The position numbers and the translations under genes were made by a program. A stretch of 64,000 bases of DNA, taken from positions 1,612,520 through 1,676,519 of the forward strand of contig NC_064774.1 in assembly GCF_011397635.1 (NCBI RefSeq). Reading direction: 5' to 3'. Positions 1-23,559 of this stretch are shown here, piece by piece; the first letter of the stretch is position 1; every line of letters begins with the position of its first letter. The stretch comes from Epinephelus fuscoguttatus (taxonomy: Eukaryota > Chordata > Actinopteri > Perciformes > Serranidae). Below the pieces are notes generated by a model that had not been told where the DNA came from, did not search any database, and was given only the letters and a program-made list of their open reading frames with translations.

Positions 1-528
1 GTGAATGAGGAGACCTAAAGGAGAAGTGAACGAGGGGACGTGAACGAGGAGACCTGAAGGAGGAGAAGTGAACGAGGAGACGTGAACGAGGAGACGTGAA
101 CGAGGGGACGTGAACGAGGGGACGTGAACGAGGAGACGTGAACGAGGAGACGTGAACGAGGGGACGTGAACGAGGAGACGTGAACGAGGGGACGTGAACG
201 AGGGGACGTGAACGAGGGGACGTGAACGAGGGGACGTGAACGAGGGGACGTAAACAAGGGGACGTGAACGAGGAGACCTGAAGGAGGAGAAGTGAACGAG
301 GAGACGTGAACGAGGGGACGTGAACGAGGAGACCTGAATGAGGAGACGTGAACGAGGAGACGTGAACGAGGAGACGTGAACGAGGGGACCTGAATGAGGA
401 GACGTGAACGAGGAGACGAGAACAAGGGGACATGAACCAGGAGACATGAACGAGGGGACGTGAACGAGGAGACGAGAACGAGGGGACGTGAACGAGGAGA
501 CGTGAACAAGGAGACAACCTGAGAGGAG
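1..528. repeat. 14-bp minisatellite array
   Basis: Tandem units of GACGTGAACGAGGR repeat through most of the interval, with scattered variants such as GACCTGAAGGAGGA and GACGAGAACGAGGG. The array is almost pure purine plus CGT/CGA and is cut by the window start. Because 14 is not a multiple of 3, the minus strand stays open over a long distance only by composition; I do not regard that reading frame as a gene. Confidence 0.9.
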
Positions 529-1290
529 GGTCTGATCCAGTAAAGAAGGGGCGTGAAGCGAGGAGACAGAAGGAGGAGAAGTGAATGAGGAGACCTAAAG
601 GAGAAGTGAGGAAAGGAAAGCAAAAGGAGAAGGAGGAAAGTGAGGAAGGAGGCGTGAGCGAAAGGGGGCGAAAGGGGACCTGAGGAAAGGCGTGAAAGGC
701 GAGGAAAGGGGCGTGAGCGAGGAGATGAGGACAGGAAAGGAAAAGTAAGAAAAGGAAGGGAAAGGAAAGGGGAAAAAACAGACGAAAGGAATAAGAGGAA
801 ATGATGACAGGACAGGAAAGAAAGGAAGAATATGAAGGGAGGGGGAGATAAGGACATGAATTGTCAAAGGAAAAGAAAGGAAAGAAGAGAAAGAAAGGGA
901 GAGGGAGAAGAGGAGTGGAGAAGAGGGGAAGGAAAGAACTAATTGGAAAGGAAACAGAAGAATAAGAAAGGAGAGAAATGGAGGGAACGGAAGAAGTTAA
1001 AAGGAGGGAAGACAGGAACTGAACAGAGGAGTGAAGAAGGAAAAGAAAAGAAGAACAGAAAACAGTTCCTATGCTGCAAAGCCTTCTGAGGCCTGCTGTG
1101 ATGTGTGATGTTGGGCTTTGTAAATAAAATTGAAAAACTGAAAGGAAAGAAAGGAAGGATAGGAAAAGAGAGGAATGAAAGGAGAGGTGAGGACAGAAAG
1201 GAAAGGAACAATAGACAAGAGAGGAAGAATAGGAAAGGAAAGGAGGACAATGGCAGGTGAAATAGGACAAGAGGAGAGGAAGGAAAGGAA
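529..1290. repeat. purine-rich (GGAAA-type) low-complexity DNA
   Basis: The plus strand is dominated by G and A (GGAAAGGAAAG, GAGGAGA) for about 750 bp, continuing the compositional bias of the minisatellite. A short ordinary stretch occurs near 1070-1130. No gene is visible. Confidence 0.8.
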
Positions 1291-1322
1291 ATGAGGAGGG
1301 AAAGGTTATTCATAAATTCATT

Positions 1323-1325
<3 letters not shown>

Positions 1326-1360
<35 letters not shown>

Positions 1361-1461
1361 GCAGTTATGATGCAGGTGAGCTGCAACTGAAAAACATCTC
1401 TCATCTATTACCCATGAGGCTTTGCAGCTTGTTGACAGCAAGTACGTCCCCTCAGGGCTTA

Positions 1462-1488
<27 letters not shown>
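1326..1488. repeat. (TG)n and (CA)n microsatellite pair
   Basis: A (TG)n tract covers 1326-1358 and a (CA)n tract covers 1462-1488, with about 100 bp of unique sequence between. The two could pair as an imperfect hairpin. Confidence 0.9.
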
Positions 1489-1493
<5 letters not shown>

Positions 1494-1689
1494 TCATGTA
1501 AAGAACAGTTCTGGTGTCATTTTGTTTATTTATTTATTTATTTATTCCAGTGTCAATATGATTCAGGTTTGTTATGAATAAGAAATTTTTCTACAAATCC
1601 CAAAAAAATCAGATGTTAAACGTCGTCTAAACAGAAACAGACACACATTAAACACACATTAAACACACAGACAATTTCATACACATTTT

Positions 1690-1885
1690 CCCCACAAATA
1701 CAACATGCTAACGTTATTAGCACATGCCTATGGCATTTTACATTGTATAAATTAGCCTAAGGGCTAGTGGACTTGTGTGTGATTTATCCTGGCTTCATGT
1801 GACCAGAGGACATCTAGCAGCTAGGCTAATTTATACAATGTAAAATGCCATAGGCTTGTGCTAATAACGTTAGCATGCTATATTT
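1690..1885. repeat. foldback copy of a dispersed core repeat
   Basis: The segment near 1695-1765 is the reverse complement of the segment near 1819-1883, so the two form a hairpin with a spacer of about 55 bp. The shared core contains TACAATGTAAAATGCCATAG and GCTAATAACGTTAGCATG. The same core recurs in direct copies elsewhere in the window (listed separately). Ends and family are not established. Confidence 0.8.
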
Positions 1886-1984
1886 GTTTTAGTAAAACGT
1901 GTTTAGTATAAGACAGTTGTTTTGTCAGTGAACCTTGTGAGTTGTAAGGGGGCAGATTTTGTAACGTTACCTTTGTTAAATGGT

Positions 1985-2112
1985 GCTGTTGTCCCTGGCT
2001 TCATATGAGTAGAGGAAAAGGCTGCTAGCTGCTAGGCTAATTTATACAATGTAAAATGCCATAGAGTTGTGCTAATAATATTAGCATGTTGTATTTGTGG
2101 GGAAAATGTGTC
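1985..2112 (+). repeat. direct copy of the dispersed core repeat
   Basis: Begins around CCCTGGCTTCATATGAGTAG, runs through the TTTATACAATGTAAAATGCC core, and ends near GGGGAAAATGTGTCCAGATA. It lies head-to-tail after the foldback copy. Confidence 0.8.
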
Positions 2113-2167
2113 CAGATAAAGAATTTGCAGCTTTAAAGGGCGGTTTGAGGGTTAAGTATTACAGTAC

Positions 2168-2170
<3 letters not shown>

Positions 2171-2205
<35 letters not shown>

Positions 2206-2326
2206 GCTGTTATTGTAATGACTCTGACCGCCCAAACACAATCATGTTAACAGAGTTGGGTGTGTTGCAGAGATCTTGCATTGCATTGCATTAGATTGTG
2301 CAGATGTTCGTGTTATTTTGTCCAAC

Positions 2327-2380
<54 letters not shown>

Positions 2381-2485
2381 TCATGGCTGCAAGCGAGGAG
2401 GAAGATGAAATGTGTCTTCTGCATTTCCTGACAACACACACACAAACTAGCAGCTATGAATATAGGGTGTGTGTGTGTGTGTGTA
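2171..2485. repeat. three (TG)n microsatellites
   Basis: (TG)n tracts at about 2171-2202, 2334-2379 (the longest) and 2465-2485, separated by unique sequence. No gene is seen around them. Confidence 0.9.
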
Positions 2486-2499
2486 GATGATTAAAATGC

Positions 2500-3058
2500 C
2501 TAATAAAGTCCAGAAAAAGCACTCAGCCTAAGTAGCAGCCAGTAAAACACAATCAAAACATCAGGCTGGGACTCATTACTGTGTGTCTGTGTGTGCTTGT
2601 ATTTGCTACACAGTGGGGACCAAATCATGTTTCTAACCAACAGAGTGAGGACACTTTGGGAAGGTGAGGATATTTTGGCCAGTCCTCGCTTCCTCAAAGG
2701 CCTTTTTGAGGGTTCAGAGTATGTTGTAAGGTTCAGGTTAGAATTAGAGTTCTCAGAAAGATAGAGGTACATGAATGTGTGTGTGTGTGTGTTGAATCTT
2801 CAAACTGGAGTGGATGTGGAGTGTAATCCAGATTAAATGTGTTTACTGTGTGAGACACACACACACAGAGATCGATGTAATTCAACTAAGAGCAACACTT
2901 ACTGGCTGAAGTAGTTTCAGTTACCACGGCAACCGAGAACATCACCACCACCACCACCACCACCACCCCCCCTCCCACCCGCTCTTTCAGTTCAGTTCAA
3001 ATGAGCTTTTTTAGACCTAAACAGAAGCAAGGAGTCGTGTTACAAACAACACGTGACC
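2500..3058. other. intergenic, no gene seen
   Basis: Unique-looking sequence containing a short (TG)n near 2775-2792, a short (CA)n near 2855-2868, and an ACC triplet run at about 2942-2967. No exon with usable splice sites was found. Confidence 0.5.
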
Positions 3059-4947
3059 AGCGGTGTAATGTAACTGAGTACATTTACTCAAGTACTTTAA
3101 ACTCCTTTACTTGAGTATTTCCATTTTATAATGATAAAACATTTTATTTGTATCACACTTATGAACAGTTTTGGGCGACTTACTCTCAAAATGTAATAAC
3201 CACACTCTACTAGTTACCTCCTTTTAAAGATAATGAGTTACTTTACAACATTACATTACATTACATTATTTACATGTGCTGCTTCATAGCAGCTTCAGCT
3301 TGTTACAGTTCATTTCAAATCCATGTAAATTATTTTAATTGCACCCATTGTTTTTACATTTCCTTCTCTCATTTATGTTTTTTATTATTATTTATTGTTC
3401 TTACAAAGTTTCATTCATTTATTTATTAGTAGTAGTATTCTGCGTATCCTTCCCTGGTCAGTGAAACATTTACTGTGTACTTATTTTTGTACTTGTTGTT
3501 TTTATGTGTAAAGTACATTGTAACCTCGATATTGATAAAGTGTTGGGGGTAACATATTACAAATGTAACATAGTGTAATGCAAAAAAGAAAAAAAATATG
3601 ATTTATAATAAAAAAATACATAAATAAAGCTTACTGATTAATTAAAAAACAAATAAATAAAGGGAAGTGCAATATAACATTTAGGGCTGTAGACTCCTGG
3701 TCAACTAATCGATTTTTTGGTCGATATGCTCTCATACGACCAAATTCTCATTCGTCAAATAATCGACGTATTACTTTCATAAGGAGAAAAGTTCTACAGC
3801 AACAGCTTTCCAGGATTAATCCATCATTTTTAAGTCTTGTGTGTGATTCATCCTGGCTTCATATGAGTAGAGGAAATCTCCGCTTGTCGCTAGGCTAATT
3901 TATACAATGTAAAATGTCATAGGCTTGTGCTAATAACGTTAGCATGTTGTTTTTACTTGGAAAACGTGTTTAGTATAAGACAGTTGTTTGTCAGTGAATT
4001 TTGTGAGTTGTAATGGAGCCGAATTATGTAATGTTACCTTTGTTAAATGTTGCTGTTGTCCCTGGCTTCATATGAGTAGAGGAAAAGGCCGCTAGCTGCT
4101 AGGCTCATTTATACAATGTAAAACGCCATGGACTTGTACTAATAATGTTAGCATGTTGTATTTGTGGGGAAATGAGTCCAGATAAAGACAAGTGTTTGTC
4201 TGTGAATGCTGCGAGTTATAGTGAAGCTGATTTGTGTACTTGTGTTTGAAATTGTTCCTACTAAGCCATGTTTAATGTGTGTTTAATGTGTGTTTTGAAT
4301 CAACTAAACTTTACAGCACTTAACACAGTCCTCCACCACCGACTAGTGTTTTGGAGGTTTAACTGCAGAGTGACACAGACACACCACCACACAAGTAAAA
4401 AATAACGTGCAGATTTTTTTCCCCACGACTAATCGATTTGTTGAAGATTATGTGCGACTTTAGTCGACCAAGATTTTCTTTGGTTGACTACAGCCCTGAT
4501 AAAATATGATGTAACAAGTGGACGTTTCTCATGCAAGTCGTTCCACAACTGAGGAGCCCTGACAGCAAAAGCTACTATATACTTCTATTCCACATTTATT
4601 TGATAACTTTAAAGGTTCGGGTTATAATACAAAATCTAATCAACTAATACTTTATGATGTATTATTATAGATTAAACTACGCAGCAGTTTATAAAGTTAC
4701 TAAAGCTACCAGCTGCAGCATTAAAGTGATGAACACATTAATGCAACAATAATTATAATCCAGTAGTTTCATGTAAATTATTCTAAAATGAGTTGTTCTG
4801 CAAAATGAGTCGCCTACTTTGGGGTACCTGCAGTAAATTTTGATGCCAAAACTTTTGTAATTTTACAGAAGTAAAACACTTTCAATGCAGGACTTTGTTT
4901 TACTTCAGTAAAAGATCGGAGTCCCTCTAACACCACTGTTCTCACTG
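3059..4947. repeat. teleost 'TACTTAAGTA'-type interspersed repeat, split
   Basis: The left part (about 3059-3190: TGAGTACATTTACTCAAGTA, then TTGAGTATTTCCATTTTATA) and the right part (about 4505-4947, ending in CTCTAACACCACTG) resemble the two ends of one widespread fish repeat (family knowledge from memory). They are separated by AT-rich sequence and by the hAT-like element at 3682-4498. Shorter related fragments occur near 12610-12720, 13710-13910, 20835-20930 and 43325-43385. Confidence 0.65.
3682..4498. mobile_element. non-autonomous hAT-like element with TIRs
   Basis: The left end TAGGGCTGTAG and right end CTACAGCCCTG are inverted repeats, extended by an imperfect sub-terminal match (TGGTCAACTAATCGATTTTT against the reverse complement of the last 80 bp). 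Flanks of 8 bp, ATAACATT and ATAAAATA, agree at 6 of 8 positions, suggesting a decayed target duplication. The interior holds two copies of the dispersed core repeat (about 3836-3960 and 4060-4170), so that core may be internal sequence of this family. No transposase frame is present. Confidence 0.7.
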
Positions 4948-5927
4948 TGCATGTGTCTGTCTATGATCTGTCCATGTATCTGACTCCATCTAGTGGTCAA
5001 ACAGCTGAACTGCAGCGACCCGAAACATCAGTCTCTTAATAATCATATTATGATTTTAATAACGATTAGGGGCTTGCAACTGCTGATTACTCACTATCAC
5101 GAGTATAATTTTTAACATGATTTGAGAAAATGGTGTTAGTTGCATTTAACTAACTAGCTAACACCTGTAAATACATCACAAGGGAAATTTTAAAAGCAAT
5201 AAACCTATACTGGGAAGATACAGCGTGAAATAAGAACTTAAAAAATAAAAAGTCACGGACTGACCCTTTAACAGCAGCAAGTCGCTCACCTGCTTTTACA
5301 AACACATCACCTCATGTTCGGAGGGAATCTGACTCATTTCTCCAAGTCACATTCTCTATTTCTAACTCCTCTTTAAGCTCCTCAAACCTTATTTATTCCT
5401 GTGTTCATTCATCACACAGTCACACTCTGGCAGCCATGTTGCGTTAAAACACGTTTAATTCAATGTTCACAAACAGAACCACAACAGGAGACGGTCTGTA
5501 GGCACAGCAGCAGTTTGGGTTTGAACTGCGTGAAAACATTTTGGCTTCTAGATAAACTCCGTCTGGCTCCTGCGCCAAGATAAAAATAAACTTATTCACT
5601 TAAGATTCTTCAGTGTGTGGGGCCGTGTGCAGCCGGAGCACATGTTGCTGAACCTTTAGAAAACATCACAGAGGGAGTTTGTTTCTTTCCATTCTTCACA
5701 TCACAACATACAAACTTATATTTTCACTAACTTTAAATGTGGTAATATTTAATACTTGCACTGTAATTTAAAACATCTGTACTGTTCGTTAAAAAGCCAC
5801 GTTTACAAAGACTTCAATGATAAGCAGGGCAACCATCAATCAATCTGCATCATGAGTTTTTAATTGTGTCTCTCTCCCTCTCGTCTCGTGTCGGCCTCGT
5901 CCACAGAAGGTCACTTTTCGCTCCCGA
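4948..5927. other. ANAPC10 downstream region
   Basis: No other gene is seen. A minus-strand AATAAA (TTTATT at 5392-5397) is a candidate polyadenylation signal for ANAPC10, about 530 bp past its stop. This is inference; there may be closer non-canonical signals. Confidence 0.4.
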
Positions 5928-8580
<2,653 letters not shown>

Positions 8581-8639
8581 CCTTTACATCACAGGGAAAT
8601 ACAGAAACATGAGTTCAGCGAACACAGTCTCAAAACTCA

Positions 8640-9740
8640 GGAACGTAACGCCAAACTCCCTTTGCATTTTTTACATTTTGATGTTTGCCTGTGCATTAAA
8701 ATATGTAAATTAATGACAGAGTCTGATTTGAGAGCTTCTGAGAATTAAGAGGTTTTTAGGAAAAATTCAGCAGGTAAGTGACACATCTGGTGGCATCTTA
8801 TTTTGCCAGGCATCTCACATTTAGTGCCACATTTGTGGTTAATTCCTTGGCTTTACTCGCAATACTTTAAGGAAGGAATATCAAACATATTCATCCTTAA
8901 CACAGAATATAAAAATGGACCACAGTGTTTGAATTATGTGTTGTTAAATGCATGCAACCTAAGGCCAAACTCCCTTCACATTTCTCACATTTTTAAGTTT
9001 ACTTGAAAACTGACAGATGTAAACTAATGACAGAATCTTATTTAAGAGCTTTTAAGAATTAAAAGCTGCTTAAGGGAAAATCGGCATTTAAGTGACACAT
9101 CTGGTGGCATCTTATTTAGGGTGGGAGTATCACACACATAGATCCGTGTAAGCTGAACATAACAATGGACTACAACGTTTCAATAAATCGTTACTTCTCT
9201 GAAATGCATGCAATGTCCAGGAAGTCAGCCAAACTCCCTTCAAATTTCTAACATTTTTAGTTAAATTGTATATTAGAAGATTTAAACTGATGACACAATC
9301 TGACTAAAGAGCTTCGAGGAATTATTACATTCCTAGGATATATTCGGCATATGTGTGACACATCTAGTAGCGATTTATTTAGCTGCATTAAAAAATAGGA
9401 TAAATGTAAGTGGCTATCTGAAGGAGGGGGATATCAAACCTACTGATTCAAACATTTACTCATTAAAATGACGATAGAGTCAAAGTGAAAGGCTTCTGGG
9501 AATTACTAGATCTTTAGGGGAAATTCGGCATACAAGTGACACATCTGGTGCCATCATATTTGGTTAAAATTTATATAAAGTGCAAAATATGTGGTTATTT
9601 TAATCGTGGCTATTTGAAGGAGGGGAACTCAAACACTCCAATCGGCAACACCGAATTTAAGAAAGGACCACAACGTTTAAAAAACAAGTTGTTTGTTATT
9701 TCCCGAAATGCAGGCAATGTCAATATGTGAGTGAAAATTA
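8640..9740 (+). repeat. diverged tandem repeat in ANAPC10 upstream intron
   Basis: Four diverged head-to-tail units of roughly 200-320 bp. Each carries a phrase like AAGTGACACATCTGGTGGCA (near 8773, 9091, 9354 and 9535) and a phrase like AAACTCCCTTCACATTT (near 8651, 8969 and 9232). The last unit runs into the CpG-rich promoter. Short open frames here are not supported as genes. Confidence 0.75.
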
Positions 9741-9856
9741 AACGAGCGTTCAAACGGAGTTTGGTGTGGAGCTGCAGCTAGCTGCTAACAGCTAATATTT
9801 CTCCACTAAAGCCACTGAAACTTAAATGTACGACATGAATATGAAGTAAAACTTAC

Positions 9857-9960
9857 AATAGCGGTTGTGACGAGTCTCCAATGTGTCGCGCTAATGTATC
9901 ACATGTTAAGAAAAAGGTGGACAAAGCTCAAATCCGCATTGTTTTGCTGCGGCCACTTCG
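9857..9960 (-). other. ANAPC10: probable ANAPC10 non-coding first exon
   Basis: On the minus strand a perfect GTAAGT donor follows position 9857. The coding exon has an upstream AG at 8582-8583, just before the ATG, which would be the acceptor. This predicts a 5' UTR exon beginning in the CpG-rich region and a first intron of about 1.27 kb that holds the tandem repeat. The upstream limit (9960) is approximate. Transcript evidence would settle it. Confidence 0.5.
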
Positions 9961-10060
9961 AATCTCCCACTTTTGTGAGTCCGGGGCGCTTTCAGATGAC
10001 GTCACCGAGCGCAGCGTCGCACTCTGTTGGCGTCTCTCCCGCCATCTTTCCAGCCGGCTT
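9961..10060. promoter_or_regulatory. head-to-head ANAPC10/ABCE1 promoter
   Basis: CpG-rich and without an obvious TATA box, between two divergent genes. It contains a perfect palindromic CRE, TGACGTCA, at 9997-10004 and a YY1-like CCGCCATCTTTCC at about 10030-10042. Both elements are typical of housekeeping promoters (established knowledge). Bidirectional activity is inferred from the gene layout. Confidence 0.7.
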
Positions 10061-10173
10061 CCAGGAGACGAACACGTTGCTGGAAAAAAAGAAGTTTCAG
10101 CCCCGATTTTTTGTGTCTAAACGTCGTTTCTCGTTTGTTTGCTCTCGAGTCGGGGAACGGGAGCCGAAGAGGG
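10061..10173 (+). other. ABCE1: probable ABCE1 non-coding first exon
   Basis: A consensus GTGAGT donor begins at 10174, after GGAGCCGAAGAGGG. The first coding exon has an acceptor at about 11349-11350 (CTCCACAG), roughly 30 bp before the ATG. This fits a 5' UTR exon ending at 10173. The transcription start is not determinable here. Confidence 0.55.
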
Positions 10174-11350
10174 GTGAGTTTTTAACTTATCGCCCCGGAT
10201 TTCGTGCCTTTTTTCGGGTTGTGTCGCCGTAAAAGCGAGCGCTGTTCCCCCACTGAGCAGCTGTCAAGTGCGGGGCCTCCGATGCTAATGTCGCAACCGT
10301 TAGCTAGCTGACAGTAGCCTCCAGGTTAATACTCGTAGTAAGCGGTGTTGTGTAGCCTCCAGCGTGGCCGTTTAACCATCGATTTACCCGCCTGAGCACA
10401 AACGTAGAGCTAGTTAATATTGTGAGAGTAACGCAGCTCTTATTAATAGCAGAGGCCCACCGACAACATTACGTTTTCGCTTCGCCTCTCAAAATCCTGT
10501 TAAAAAATTTTTCAATTTAAGCTTTTCCCGCTCATCGACATTTATATACACATAAAAGGCCACGATACAAGACGTCTTGTCAGTCTTTACGGTCGGTTGA
10601 TGAATTCGGCATATGAATGACTCACTCATCGGCAGGTTATTTAAGGATAAATCCAACTTTGGTGCTCGACACCGCCCGTCACGTTGCGTCTCTCCTTTGG
10701 GATGTTATTCATAGAAAATAACAGTCTAACCTTCATATTTAATCACGCGTGTTTACTTCATGTGTTAAATGTATGCCGGGTTGAAAGGGCGGACACCGCC
10801 GACTGGTTAAAGGCCGTAAATCACGTATAATGACGGGCATGTACGTTCAGTGGCGAGGCAACAATAAAAGGCCAGGCTTTTAAATGGAGTCTGGTGTGAC
10901 TCTCTCTTCTCAAAAAACACTGCGTGGCGCTAACTTGACCGCTTCGCAGCAGATTAATTTACGTCAGTTCCACCTCTTGATGCCTTGAAATGAAAACCCA
11001 CCAGACTGGGATCTGCATTAAAGCCAGGGAGCGCTAGCTGTGGTTGCAGTCAGGAGCAGGTAGAGGCTGGTGCAGGGCCGTGGTGCTGCATGCCCATTGT
11101 TCAAGGCAAAGGCTGTGCGTTTTTGTTCAGAATTGAAATGTGTTGCTTCAGCAGAGTGAGCAGTGTGAATGAGGACACAGGTTTGAGCCTGAACCACTGC
11201 AATTTAGATAGTGTCTCTATTGACTGTGGTGCCTGACTCTCTGAATGTGTGCGTCGGATGAAAACCAACATTCTACCTTCATTTCCTTCATCAGCCTGCC
11301 TCGTCATTAACCACCCAGATAACTCCCGTCTTCTTGTTCAGCTCCACAGG
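10174..11350 (+). other. ABCE1: ABCE1 intron 1
   Basis: CpG-rich at its 5' end, then ordinary sequence. No repeat or gene recognised. It ends at a TTCTTGTTCAGCTCCACAG acceptor. Confidence 0.5.
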
Positions 11351-11356
11351 TGCTAG

Positions 11357-22846
<11,490 letters not shown>

Positions 22847-23211
22847 GACGACTTCCTGTTTGACCAACCGTGACTTCCTGCAACGTTGCCGGGGCTGTGC
22901 TCAGCACCTGGCAGTGTTCTTGTTGCAGCCGAGACACCTACAAACAATAACAACTAGGCTGCATTCAACAAACAGCAGATATGTTTAAAAGAATATTGTA
23001 AGAAACATAAAAATAAAAACCCATCAGCCTTTTATGTACCAGGCTGCATTCAATAGCCAGCAATGTTGTGACATGTTTAAAATGAAAAAAGTGCATTGCA
23101 TTCTGTGTCCGTCAGCCCGAACATACTGGGCTGTATTCACAAGCCAGCGACATTGTGGAACATTAAGCAGCATATTTTAACACTCATGCATTTACAGTAA
23201 ATAATAATAAA
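22847..23211 (+). other. ABCE1: ABCE1 3' UTR and polyA signals
   Basis: After the stop at 22844-22846 there are AATAAA hexamers at 23012-23017 and 23206-23211. Three diverged copies of a phrase like AGGCTGCATTCAACAAACAG occur at about 22957, 23041 and 23130, roughly 85-90 bp apart. Either hexamer could define the transcript end. Confidence 0.6.
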
Positions 23212-23559
23212 CTGATGCTACCTGATCCTAGAAAAGTTTCTGTCTCTATTTATTATGTCCCGGATCTGTCGTTGTAGTCTCTGCAGCCGCAGCTAATTCC
23301 AACCCTTCAGATATTCAGAGGCCATTTTGAACCATTTAAGTTGCAGTACCGTGTTCCAGCCAACAGGTGGCTGACCCCCAAAATTTTGTCTAAGATTATC
23401 TTTGGGTCTCTGACAATTTGAGATATTGCATCATAATTTCAAAACGGCATGAGGAAAAGGAGATAATTATTATTATTATATAAGTATTTTAATTATAGTC
23501 ATGAAAATGTCAGTGTATTATGTTAAAAAAAAACAAAACGGTATAGTAATTCACGGGAG

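Noticed and set aside
15-857. Long minus-strand frame of TSPRSR/LLVHV-like repeats
   Set aside because: It follows directly from the 14-bp minisatellite; there is no splice context or family similarity.
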